Translations under genes and position numbers: made by a program
NCBI GenBank assembly: GCA_002162675.1
Contig: MAAE01000025.1
Span: 62,001-126,000, forward strand
Reading direction: 5' to 3'
Origin: Colwellia sp. 39_35_sub15_T18
GTDB taxonomy: Bacteria > Pseudomonadota > Gammaproteobacteria > Enterobacterales > Alteromonadaceae
Length of the DNA stretch: 64,000 bases
The notes under the pieces: generated by a model
What the model saw: only the letters and a program-made list of their open reading frames with translations
Databases searched by the model: none
What the model was told of the DNA's origin: nothing
Part shown: positions 41,928-50,906 of the stretch, in pieces
Layout of the letters: each line of letters starts with the position of its first letter
Position numbering within the stretch: the stretch's first letter is position 1

Positions 41928-41992
41928 ATTGCCTTAAATTTATCAAATAAGTTAAATTCGTTATTAGACTATCCATTTAAAATAGATTCAGA

Positions 41993-42049
41993 AGCATTAA
42001 TGCTGTTGAATCTCACCTAACTTAACCATGCCGCCATACTGGCGGCATG
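41993..42049 (+). promoter_or_regulatory. 57-bp late-control element, copy 1, ending on the endolysin ATG; 10-bp inverted repeat 42027-42049
   Basis: AGCATTAA-N7-GAATCTCA-N11-CATGCCGCCA-TAC-TGGCGGCATG. Confidence 0.75.
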
Positions 42050-42613
42050 AAACAAAATAACCTACCACATAAAATATTACTCGTTGATGATTCGCTACCA
42101 CCGGTAGCGAGTCAGGCCATTCTACGCATCCTTGAAGAAGAAAAAGGTTACGTTAATAACCCTAATGATAAAGGTCTTGAAACCAAGTATGGTATCACTA
42201 AACGCTGGTATCCAACCCTTGATATTAAAAACCTCACCTCAGTAAAAGCTTCGAAAATTTATTATCGTGATTATTGGTGTTTCAATAAGTGCGATAAGTT
42301 GCCGCAAGATATTGCCTTAACGCTTTTTGATAGTGCCGTAAACCAAGGGGGGAACTTCGCCCGTAAAGCTTTGCAACAAACTTTAAACGTTAAAGCAGAC
42401 GGTATTATTGGCAGTAAAACTATTGCGGCTGCCTTTGCTGCTCCTAGCCTTATTTTAATTACACAATTTACCCGATTGCGTTGCCAGCAATATACTAATT
42501 TAGTTCAAGCTGATATTAGCCAAGTTGAATTTATTGAAGGTTGGGTTGATCGCGCCTTAGATATTCTCCTTGAATGCCAGATAATTGCCGTATTTGGTGG
42601 TGATGCCCCATGA
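42047..42613 (+). CDS. Endolysin, glycosyl hydrolase 108 plus PG-binding domain
   Basis: ILRILEEEKGYVNNPNDKGLETKYGITKRWYP...LFDSAVNQGGNFARKALQQTL. Confidence 0.92.
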   Translation: MKQNNLPHKILLVDDSLPPVASQAILRILEEEKGYVNNPNDKGLETKYGITKRWYPTLDIKNLTSVKASKIYYRDYWCFNKCDKLPQDIALTLFDSAVNQGGNFARKALQQTLNVKADGIIGSKTIAAAFAAPSLILITQFTRLRCQQYTNLVQADISQVEFIEGWVDRALDILLECQIIAVFGGDAP

Positions 42614-42879
42614 CTCACGCCTTTAATTCAATCAAAGCCCGTAAACGATACTTTGAAGGTCGCCAAGCACGACTGCGCAAAGAAGTATTTAGCCGTTTGC
42701 AAGATTTACCTATTAATTACAGCTGTGTTTATCTTCGCCCTGAACATGCACGGCAGTACCGTCGTGGTTGGGATAGTGTCACGGCAATAGATATTGATGT
42801 AGCCGTTAAAAAAGTAAAAGCAGGTCAAGCCAAGTTACTACCTGAAACGCCACGCGTCCTTGGAGTGAATCATGCCTAG
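42610..42879 (+). CDS. Phage hypothetical protein
   Basis: ATGA-coupled ORF. Confidence 0.55.
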   Translation: MTHAFNSIKARKRYFEGRQARLRKEVFSRLQDLPINYSCVYLRPEHARQYRRGWDSVTAIDIDVAVKKVKAGQAKLLPETPRVLGVNHA

Positions 42880-43291
42880 CAATAAAACGAGAAAACATAA
42901 AAAGTCGCCTTATTTTATTGGCCGAGTACTCACGCACTGGTTGGCGCTAGAGTCTCGAAAAATGTTACTAGAAGAATCGTTTTCTTTTGTAGATGGCAAA
43001 GGTATTAAGTGGACAGCTCCTGCTGGCTCTATTATTGATGGTGCCAGTATTCCTCGCATTTTTTGGTACTGCATTGGCTCGCCATTTAACGGTCATTACC
43101 GCCGTGCCAGCGTGATACATGATGTTTATTGTGTCACTAAATCACGCCCTCACAAGCAAGTACACCGTATGTTTTATGACGCTATACGCGCTGATGGCGT
43201 AAGAAAAAGTAAAGCAAAAGCTATGTATATCGCTTTGAAAATTGGCGCACCTCGTTGGAAAAATTACCAAGAAAAAAGGAAAGGAATATGA
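42872..43291 (+). CDS. DUF1353 family protein
   Basis: APAGSIIDGASIPRIFWYCIGSPFNGHYRRASVIHDVYC. Confidence 0.9.
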   Translation: MPSNKTRKHKKSPYFIGRVLTHWLALESRKMLLEESFSFVDGKGIKWTAPAGSIIDGASIPRIFWYCIGSPFNGHYRRASVIHDVYCVTKSRPHKQVHRMFYDAIRADGVRKSKAKAMYIALKIGAPRWKNYQEKRKGI

Positions 43292-43506
43292 AAAAGATAA
43301 CTTTAATGGTGTTAGTTGCACTCACTACTGCTTGCTCAAGCTATGAATTTGGCGATGTTTCACGTGTTTATTGTGCTACTACAAGCACTGAACTTCGAGC
43401 CCAAATTAAAGTCACGCTAAAAGAAAACGGGGTAAGTATTGGCGTTGATTACTGTGCCAGTGCTGGCTTAGTTGATGCCATTTTAATTAAAAGCCCTAAG
43501 GAATAA
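43288..43506 (+). CDS. Small lipoprotein in the lysis region
   Basis: MKKITLMVLVALTTACSSYEF lipobox; ATG 43288 behind AAGGAA. Confidence 0.65.
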   Translation: MKKITLMVLVALTTACSSYEFGDVSRVYCATTSTELRAQIKVTLKENGVSIGVDYCASAGLVDAILIKSPKE

Positions 43507-43508
43507 CC

Positions 43509-43739
43509 ATGACTGACGTAGTAGATAAAGCTTGTGAACTTGAACAAAAACAGCGTGAACAAGCATTAGCTGCGGCTAGAGTGACAATAGAAAAGCCTAA
43601 GGAATTACATGGTCATCGTTATTGCCTTGACTGTGATCTTGAGCTAGATACAAATCGCTTAATTGCTAACCCAAAAGCAGTGCGTTGTGTTGATTGTCAA
43701 ACCTTGCTTGAGCATAAAAATAAGAGGTTTTATCCATGA
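43509..43739 (+). CDS. TraR/DksA-type C4 zinc finger protein
   Basis: HRYCLDCDLELDTNRLIANPKAVRCVDCQTLLEHK. Confidence 0.85.
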   Translation: MTDVVDKACELEQKQREQALAAARVTIEKPKELHGHRYCLDCDLELDTNRLIANPKAVRCVDCQTLLEHKNKRFYP

Positions 43740-44038
43740 TTAATTGGTTGCTGAAGTATTACCCTTTGGTATTTTTAGTGTTTAACGGTGTGTTTTGGCT
43801 AATTGTTTATGTATTGCATAAAACCTATGCCAAGCGTGAATCAGTAGACAATTTAGAAAAAGAGGTGCTACTGATTAAAACCAACATTAATAACCTGCCT
43901 GATAAAGATTTAGTGCATAAGTTAGAGCTGCGTATTGAAGAATTAAGCGGTGACATTAAGCGAATAGAACCAGGGCTTATCTCTGTTAAAAATTTATCTG
44001 ACATGTTGTTAGAAAACGAGTTGAAAAGTAAAGGCTAA
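43736..44038 (+). CDS. DUF2730-like membrane protein
   Basis: N-terminal TM plus coiled coil; position as in Mu-like phages. Confidence 0.7.
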   Translation: MINWLLKYYPLVFLVFNGVFWLIVYVLHKTYAKRESVDNLEKEVLLIKTNINNLPDKDLVHKLELRIEELSGDIKRIEPGLISVKNLSDMLLENELKSKG

Positions 44039-44050
44039 AAGGAAAAAACA

Positions 44051-44344
44051 ATGGCGATAGACAAAGTAATGAGCGAACACCAACGACTATCAATTTTATT
44101 AGCTCTTGGCGCAATGAATGGTTACCAAACTAATGATTCAATGCTGCAAAGTGCTTGTGCGGCTTATGGTCATACCATGAGCAATGACCGAGTGTTAAGT
44201 CATTTAGCCTGGTTAAAAGAACAAGGTTTAGTGTCATTAGAAAGCAATGGCGCCTACACCATGGCAACTTTATCAGGTCGTGGCCAAGATGTAAGCAACG
44301 GTATGGCTACTTGCCCAGGTGTTAAAAAACCGAGGGCTAAGTAA
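44051..44344 (+). CDS. VpaChn25_0724-like (winged HTH) phage protein
   Basis: HQRLSILLALGAMNGYQTNDSMLQSACAAYGHTMSNDRVLSHLAWLKEQGLV. Confidence 0.7.
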   Translation: MAIDKVMSEHQRLSILLALGAMNGYQTNDSMLQSACAAYGHTMSNDRVLSHLAWLKEQGLVSLESNGAYTMATLSGRGQDVSNGMATCPGVKKPRAK

Positions 44345-44622
44345 TGGCTAAAATTAAAGCTTTTACTGCAGGTGAAAAACGAGTTTTTCACAAGTTAGCT
44401 TTAGCAATGATTGCTGCAGAAATAGAAAGCCAAGTAATTAAACCTGCGACTGAAAAGGAAACGGGTAAGCCATATCAGTCAAAAGGCGGTTATTTAGATA
44501 TTTATTTAAAGAGTGATCCAACAGTTAAGCGTGTTTGGAATGCTTTTCAAAAAGAAGTTCAAAAGGTTCGTAGTGACTATTTAAAATATGCGGAGGCAGA
44601 GAAAGCTAATGAAGGAACGTAA
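44344..44622 (+). CDS. Phage hypothetical protein
   Basis: Packed ORF. Confidence 0.5.
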   Translation: MAKIKAFTAGEKRVFHKLALAMIAAEIESQVIKPATEKETGKPYQSKGGYLDIYLKSDPTVKRVWNAFQKEVQKVRSDYLKYAEAEKANEGT

Positions 44623-45181
44623 AACACGCGGAAAACCCTCAAAAGTTAACCAGCTGCCCGATGCGATTAAAAGCAAACTTGATCAACTGCTTCGAGATGG
44701 TCGATTAACGCAAACAGCCATCCTCAACAAAATCAATAAAATGATTGAAGAGGCTGAGCTTGCACAAGACGAGCAGCTGAGTAAATCAGGGTTAAATCGT
44801 TACTCAAGTAAAATGCAAGAAATAGGCTCACGTATCGCTCAAGCACGTGCAGTGTCTGAGCAATGGGTTGCTAAGTTAGGCGACAAGCCAAGTGGCGATG
44901 TCAGTAAAATATTGATTGAAATGGTACGGACTTTAGCGTTTGACAGCGTATTAGATGCCTCTAATTCAGACCAACCAGTACATCCTAAATTTATCAAAGA
45001 CCTTGCTATAGGTATTGAAAAACTAGAGAAAGCAGCAACAGAATCAACTAAACGTGAGAAAGAAATTCGTAAGGCGTTTGCTGAAGAAGCGGCGGCACTG
45101 GTGGAAGATGCAGTGGTGCAAGCAGGCTTAACCAGTGATGGTGCTAATGCCATTAAACGTGAAATTTTAGGTATTGTCTAA
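44588..45181 (+). CDS. DUF3486 / Mu gp27-like small terminase
   Basis: RGKPSKVNQLPDAIKSKLDQLLRDGRLTQTAILNKIN. Confidence 0.88.
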   Translation: MRRQRKLMKERKTRGKPSKVNQLPDAIKSKLDQLLRDGRLTQTAILNKINKMIEEAELAQDEQLSKSGLNRYSSKMQEIGSRIAQARAVSEQWVAKLGDKPSGDVSKILIEMVRTLAFDSVLDASNSDQPVHPKFIKDLAIGIEKLEKAATESTKREKEIRKAFAEEAAALVEDAVVQAGLTSDGANAIKREILGIV

Positions 45182-46794
45182 TGACTAACATGACGTCTGA
45201 TTTTAGAAAAACTAAACTAGCAGTTGAAATGGGAGACTATACACCATTTGACGAAAATGAATTATTACTCGGTTATCAAAAACGCTGGATAGCCGACGAA
45301 TCACCGTTAAAGATAGCCGAAAAATCTCGTCGTACTGGGTTAACTTGGGCTGAGGCTGCCGATGCGGTATTAGCTGCCAGTAAAACTAAAGCTGCCCACG
45401 GTACTAATCACTTTTATGTTGGCTCAAACAAAGAGATGGCGCGCGAGTTTATTGACGCGGCCGCTATGTGGGCGAAAGCCTTTGATAAAGCTGCAGGTGA
45501 TATTAAAGAAGATATATTCATTGATTCAGGGCAAGACGGTAAAGAAATTCTCACCTTTGCCATTCACTTTGCCAGTGGTTTTAAAATTCAAGCTTTAAGC
45601 TCAAACCCGTCAAATCTTCGTGGTATGCAAGGTAACGTCACCATTGATGAAGCTGCTTTTCATGACCGACTAGCTGAAGTACTCAAAGCAGCCTTGGCGC
45701 TTACCATGTGGGGTGCAAAAGTACGTTTAATATCAACTCACAATGGCACCGACAACTTATTCAATAACATTATTCAAGATAGCCGTGCAGGTAAAAAACG
45801 TTACTCAGTACATCGTATTACCTTAGATGATGCTTGTAACGAAGGTTTGTATCAACGTATTTGCCAAATTAAAGGTGATACTTGGAGTCGTGAAAAAGAG
45901 CAAGCATGGAAAGATGGTTTACTCGGTGATACAGCAACAGAAGACGATGCCTTAGAAGAATACTTTTGTGTGCCTAAGCAAGGCGGTGGTGTTTATATCA
46001 AGCGCGTTCTGGTTGATGAGGCCATGAAATCTGATATTCCTATTTTACGTTTTACTGCAGACAAAGATTTTTTAACGTGGTCAGTACGGCATAAACAAAT
46101 GCAAATTAAAGAATGGCAAGAGTCATTAAATCCGCATTTAATCGCCCTTAAAAAAGACTTAAATCATGCTTTCGGTGAAGATTTTGCCCGTAAAGGGGAT
46201 TTATCAGTATTTGTGCCATTACAAATAAATAAAGACTTAAGCAAACGTGTGCCGTTCTTACTGGAAATGAGCAACCTCACTTACGATGCCCAAAAAGAGT
46301 TGTTGTTTTATTTATGTGATCGACTACCTAGATTACAAGGTTTAGCCTTTGATGCTACGGGTAATGGTGGTTATTTAGCTGAGGCAGCTGCAGAGCATTA
46401 TGGCTGTGAAATGGTTGAGCAAGTCATGCTAACCGATAAATGGTACATGGAATGGATGCCTAAGCTTAAAGCTGAGTTTGAAGACTTCAATTTAGAAATT
46501 CCTCGTCACCAAGATGTGCAAGATGATCTTAACCAAATTCAAACCATTCGTGGTATTCCAAAAATAGACAAAGGCAGTACTAAAGGCAGTGATGGTCGTC
46601 AACGCCATGGTGATACCGCTGTAGGCTTAGCTATGGCCATTCGTGCCAGTTGGATGGATGGTGGGGTAATTGAATATACAGAGTTATCTCAAAAAGCGGG
46701 TACTTGGCACCAAAGCGAAAAAACCTTAAAAGATTACATGCGATCTGATCACAGTGGCGACAACCAACAGAATTATGACCAAGGAGCTTATTAA
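45181..46794 (+). CDS. Terminase large subunit (Mu gp28-like)
   Basis: LLLGYQKRWIADESPLKIAEKSRRTGLTWAEA; GLAFDATGNGGYLAEAAAEHYG. Confidence 0.92.
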   Translation: MTNMTSDFRKTKLAVEMGDYTPFDENELLLGYQKRWIADESPLKIAEKSRRTGLTWAEAADAVLAASKTKAAHGTNHFYVGSNKEMAREFIDAAAMWAKAFDKAAGDIKEDIFIDSGQDGKEILTFAIHFASGFKIQALSSNPSNLRGMQGNVTIDEAAFHDRLAEVLKAALALTMWGAKVRLISTHNGTDNLFNNIIQDSRAGKKRYSVHRITLDDACNEGLYQRICQIKGDTWSREKEQAWKDGLLGDTATEDDALEEYFCVPKQGGGVYIKRVLVDEAMKSDIPILRFTADKDFLTWSVRHKQMQIKEWQESLNPHLIALKKDLNHAFGEDFARKGDLSVFVPLQINKDLSKRVPFLLEMSNLTYDAQKELLFYLCDRLPRLQGLAFDATGNGGYLAEAAAEHYGCEMVEQVMLTDKWYMEWMPKLKAEFEDFNLEIPRHQDVQDDLNQIQTIRGIPKIDKGSTKGSDGRQRHGDTAVGLAMAIRASWMDGGVIEYTELSQKAGTWHQSEKTLKDYMRSDHSGDNQQNYDQGAY

Positions 46795-46796
46795 CT

Positions 46797-48419
46797 ATGG
46801 CTAACAACACGGCTAACCCCATTCAAACCGATAGCAACGGCAATAAGTTCCGCATTAAATATTTAAAAGAGCAGCAAACTGATGATGCCAAACTTGGCCA
46901 TTTACGCAACCATTACAGTGACCACCCAAGCAGAGCATTAACACCACAAAAACTAGCCGATATTCTAATAGGTGCAGAACAGGGTAATATTATTGCCCAG
47001 TGTGAACTAGCTGAAGACATGGAAGAAAAAGACGGTCATGTATTTGCTGAACTGCAAAAGCGCCGCCGTGCTTTGTTGGGTGTCGATTGGAAAATAGTGC
47101 CGCCGCGCAATGCCAGTGCAAGCGAGGTTAAAGACGCTGAAATGCTGCAAGAGCTATTCGAAGATATGACCTTTTTAGATGATGTCATCTTTGACATGTC
47201 TGATGCTATTTTAAAGGGGTTTTCTAATCAAGAGATCACTTGGCAACAGCAAAGTGTAGGTGCAAGCAAAGTGTGGCTACCATCTAATATTGAGTTTAAA
47301 GATCCCAGTTGGTTTATGACTCACCCAGCGCAAGAGTTAGGACAAAACCGCAATGAACTACGCCTGCGCGATAACAGCGCTGATGGTGAAGCATTACAGC
47401 CCTTTGGTTGGATCTCTCATTGTCATAAAACTAAATCAGGTTACTTAGCCCGCTCAGGCTTAACGCGTGTACTGGCTTGGCCGTATCTATTTAAAAATTA
47501 TAGTGTCCGTGATTTAGCCGAATTTTTAGAGATTTATGGTTTACCGCTTCGCCTTGGTAAATACCCAACAGGTGCTAGCCCAGAAGAAAAAAACACCTTA
47601 CTTAATGCCGTAATGAGTATTGGCCACAATGCAGGTGGCATTATTCCTAAAGGTATGGAAATAGATTTTCAAGAAGCAGCCAAAGGTACACAGCAGCCGT
47701 TTGAATATATGGTTAGTTTGATGGAAAAAACTATCTCTAAAGCTATTCTTGGCGGCACACTTACCAGCCAAGCAGACGGTAAAAGCTCAACCAATGCCTT
47801 GGGTAATGTACATAACGAAGTTCGCCAGGAACTGCGCGATAGTGACCTAAAACAAATTGCCAATACCTTAACGCGTGATCTCGTTTTTCCCATGTATTAC
47901 TTAAACGGCAAAAGTTATCAGCACCCACAACGGTGCCCGAAGTTTGAATTTGACATCACCGAAGCGGAAGACTTAAAAGCGTTCGCGGATTCTTTACCTG
48001 CGTTAGTTGATGTTGGTTTTAAAATCCCACTGAACTGGGCACAAGAAAAGGTACAAATACCTTTACCCAAAGATAACGAAACTGTTTTAGCTAAAGGTCA
48101 GTTAGTGGAAGAAATTGACGAAAGAAGCACACAAACAAAACTAAAAGCTATTCGCAAAATAGCGGCGCTTAAAGCTAAATCAGTAGCGCCTGAACAATTA
48201 GACAGCTTCACCAAGCAACTTACCAATGAAATGTCATCTGTTCTTCAAGGTTTTACAGGTGAAGTGCAGCAGCTGGTGGAGCAAGCTGAGTCATTAGAAG
48301 ATCTGCAATTATTACTAGCAGATTTAGATTTAGACGTAAATGAAGCAAACGAAGTGATGCAGCAAGCTTTTGTGGCCGCAGAGCTTGGCGGTCGTTTTGA
48401 TGTAAATGAAGGCGAATAA
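46797..48419 (+). CDS. Portal protein, DUF935 / Mu gp29-like
   Basis: FAELQKRRRALLGVDWKIVPP; GFSNQEITW; GGTLTSQADGKSSTNALGNVHNEVR. Confidence 0.93.
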   Translation: MANNTANPIQTDSNGNKFRIKYLKEQQTDDAKLGHLRNHYSDHPSRALTPQKLADILIGAEQGNIIAQCELAEDMEEKDGHVFAELQKRRRALLGVDWKIVPPRNASASEVKDAEMLQELFEDMTFLDDVIFDMSDAILKGFSNQEITWQQQSVGASKVWLPSNIEFKDPSWFMTHPAQELGQNRNELRLRDNSADGEALQPFGWISHCHKTKSGYLARSGLTRVLAWPYLFKNYSVRDLAEFLEIYGLPLRLGKYPTGASPEEKNTLLNAVMSIGHNAGGIIPKGMEIDFQEAAKGTQQPFEYMVSLMEKTISKAILGGTLTSQADGKSSTNALGNVHNEVRQELRDSDLKQIANTLTRDLVFPMYYLNGKSYQHPQRCPKFEFDITEAEDLKAFADSLPALVDVGFKIPLNWAQEKVQIPLPKDNETVLAKGQLVEEIDERSTQTKLKAIRKIAALKAKSVAPEQLDSFTKQLTNEMSSVLQGFTGEVQQLVEQAESLEDLQLLLADLDLDVNEANEVMQQAFVAAELGGRFDVNEGE

Positions 48420-48421
48420 TT

Positions 48422-48559
48422 ATGCTAGCCAAATTCATTAAACGATATAAGCGTTGGCATAATCGTTATCAGTTTAATAGGCTAACTATTATTGACCAAA
48501 AGTTATTTAAATTTCTTGAGCTTGATCCTGATTCACTTATCAAAAGAGGTGAGTTATGA
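48422..48559 (+). CDS. Small phage protein (45 aa)
   Basis: MLAKFIKRYKRWHNRYQFNR...IKRGEL; ATGA overlap with the MuF gene. Confidence 0.45.
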   Translation: MLAKFIKRYKRWHNRYQFNRLTIIDQKLFKFLELDPDSLIKRGEL

Positions 48560-49968
48560 CAGCCCGTTATGGCTCTTTACCCTTTAAAGAGGCGATAAGT
48601 TTTTTTCAAAATAAGTTAAACATACCGTCAGAACGTTGGGTTGATGTTTGGCGTGATGGCCATAACAGCGGCTTTATGGTCGCTGGTGCATTGAAAGATG
48701 ATTTGCTTAACGATTTTCGAAGAGCGGTTGATAGTGCGATAGCAGAAGGCAAAAGTATTGGTTGGTTTAAAAAAGAATTTAAAACCATTGTCGCTAAGCA
48801 CGGCTGGAGCCATACAGGTGAAGCCAATTGGCGTGCTAAAGTGATTTACGATACCAATATGAGACAAAGTTATAATGCTGGCCGGTATGAGCAGCTGCAG
48901 CACTTTGACTTTTGGGAGTATCAACATGGCGACAGCGTGCACCCAAGAGCAATGCACTTATCCTGGCACGGAACTGTTTTACCCAAAGAACATGACTTTT
49001 GGCAAACACACTTTCCACAAAATGGTTGGGGCTGTAAGTGTAAAGTGCGAGGCCGAACAGCTAAACAATTAGAGCGCCAAGGTAATAAAGTAAAGCTACC
49101 ACCTAAGACTGAAATTACCGAGTGGACAGATAAAGCCACAGGCAAAGTACATAAAATACCGAAAGGTATTGATCCAGGTTTTGATTATGCCCCGCGAAAA
49201 GTCGTAGTTAAGCAACAGCAACAAAAGCTTAGTGTTGAAAAAGCTAAGCCATTTGAACCACCAGAACGTATAGCCCCAACAGCATTTAGTACGGTAAAAG
49301 GTGCTGATGTTCATAGTTTAAATAGTAAATTAGCTGAATTTAAAACCGCTAAGCCTCAGTTTGACTTACTTGGTAAATTTTTAACAAAACACGAGGTTAA
49401 AACGTTATTTGTTAAAGCAAGTGAAATGACACCTCGCAGTAAAGCATCAAGGAAAATTAATGATGCGGTTATGGCTTATTTGCCTGACGCAGTTAAAAAG
49501 TATGGTCACAATAATTATACTTATCGCGCTAAAAGAGGCGCTATGCCTAACGGCTGGACGGCAGCAGAGCTTAATCATATAACTGTAAAGCTTGAGAGTA
49601 ACGCCAATTTTAACAAAGTAAATGTGAGTGAACTGATTAACGTAGTAGAGCTTGCTATACTTCAAGGTAAAGGCAATATTCCTCGTACATTATCTTCGAT
49701 AATTAGACACTGGGGAGATAGCGGTAATCATGGTGGTGCTATTATTACTTGGTTACATGAGCTTGGTCACCAAGTACATTTTAAAGCAGGTAGTCCTAAG
49801 CCACCTATGAACCGCAATATTAGTTTAACGCGGTACGGAAGTGATTTAGATGTTGAGTGGCATGCAGAGCACTTTGCTGCTTGGATGTTAAATAGAGAAG
49901 CGCTTGCTCGGTGGAATAATAACATTGCCGTGTATTTTGATAATTTGATGAAGAAGGCTTTACAATGA
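48556..49968 (+). CDS. MuF/gpF-like head morphogenesis protein with C-terminal zincin-like metallopeptidase domain
   Basis: MuF: YDTNMRQSYNAGRYEQ...HFPQNGWGCKCKVRGRTAKQL; C-terminus WLHELGHQVHF...EWHAEHFAAWML. Confidence 0.85.
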   Translation: MTARYGSLPFKEAISFFQNKLNIPSERWVDVWRDGHNSGFMVAGALKDDLLNDFRRAVDSAIAEGKSIGWFKKEFKTIVAKHGWSHTGEANWRAKVIYDTNMRQSYNAGRYEQLQHFDFWEYQHGDSVHPRAMHLSWHGTVLPKEHDFWQTHFPQNGWGCKCKVRGRTAKQLERQGNKVKLPPKTEITEWTDKATGKVHKIPKGIDPGFDYAPRKVVVKQQQQKLSVEKAKPFEPPERIAPTAFSTVKGADVHSLNSKLAEFKTAKPQFDLLGKFLTKHEVKTLFVKASEMTPRSKASRKINDAVMAYLPDAVKKYGHNNYTYRAKRGAMPNGWTAAELNHITVKLESNANFNKVNVSELINVVELAILQGKGNIPRTLSSIIRHWGDSGNHGGAIITWLHELGHQVHFKAGSPKPPMNRNISLTRYGSDLDVEWHAEHFAAWMLNREALARWNNNIAVYFDNLMKKALQ

Positions 49969-50225
49969 GTTCGCTTGATAAAATGCTAAACAAAATGAAA
50001 ACAGATCCTATTAACCATAGCGTACCTTTACCTTTGGTTGATGAGGCTTTTGTTGTTATTAGCAGCATAGGTCTAACTTTTACTGAAAAGAAAATTCGCA
50101 TTGAACGACTAGAGCAACAAGCAAAAGGTTACGAGCTAACCTGTTTTTCTGATGTTCATGAATCATTAATAGTTACCTCTAGCATAGATGAGTTATCAGC
50201 ATTAAATGATTCAGAGCAAGACTAA
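49965..50225 (+). CDS. Small unknown protein directly after the MuF fusion
   Basis: 86-aa ATGA-coupled ORF. Confidence 0.6.
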   Translation: MSSLDKMLNKMKTDPINHSVPLPLVDEAFVVISSIGLTFTEKKIRIERLEQQAKGYELTCFSDVHESLIVTSSIDELSALNDSEQD

Positions 50226-50665
50226 TGGCAGGTTCATTCGTTAGCGTTGATGTTCGTGGCCAAAAACAAATAAGCCAGGCATTAAACCGTTTATTAAAGC
50301 AAGGTAGTGATCTTGAACCTGCCTTTAGGGACATTGGCGAGTATTTACTTGAGTCAACCCAACAGCGTTTTATTGATCAACAAGCACCAGACGGTGAACC
50401 ATGGGAGCCGTTATCACCTCGCACCCTTAAAAAGAAAAAGCGCCAAGACAGAGTACTCACCGAAACAGGCACGTTAGCAGATACACTTAATTATCAATTA
50501 GGCGCTAATCAATTAACGTTTGGTTCAAACCTTGAGTATGCATCAACCCATCAGTTTGGACGTGAAGCTGACGGCATACCTGCACGACCATTTTTAGGTG
50601 TTGCCCCATTTGAACGAATAGAAATACTCGATATTTTACGTGATCATTTAATTGATGGTATTTAA
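50225..50665 (+). CDS. Phage virion morphogenesis protein (Mu gpG-like)
   Basis: AFRDIGEYLLESTQQRFIDQQAPDGEPWEPLSPRTL...READGIPARPFLGV. Confidence 0.92.
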   Translation: MAGSFVSVDVRGQKQISQALNRLLKQGSDLEPAFRDIGEYLLESTQQRFIDQQAPDGEPWEPLSPRTLKKKKRQDRVLTETGTLADTLNYQLGANQLTFGSNLEYASTHQFGREADGIPARPFLGVAPFERIEILDILRDHLIDGI

Positions 50666-50849
50666 TGCTACTCAATGATTTAACTCAAAGCCCTGTAAGC
50701 GATTTTATCGCCTTAAGTTGTAAATCTGGTATATTGCCCTAAGAAATTTAAACAAATTCAACTGAGAGGTTTTTAAACGGGTGTTAAATGGGTGTGTTGA
50801 TTGAATATAACTACCTAGAGATTACCCCTTAAGAAAACAACTTGAATTT

Positions 50850-50906
50850 AGCATTAACCCCCCTGAATCTCAGCAATTAACCTCATAACGTCATACTGGC
50901 GTTATG
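50850..50906 (+). promoter_or_regulatory. 57-bp late-control element, copy 2, ending on the gene-I ATG; inverted repeat 50884-50906
   Basis: AGCATTAA-N7-GAATCTCA-N11-CATAACGTCA-TAC-TGGCGTTATG. Confidence 0.75.
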
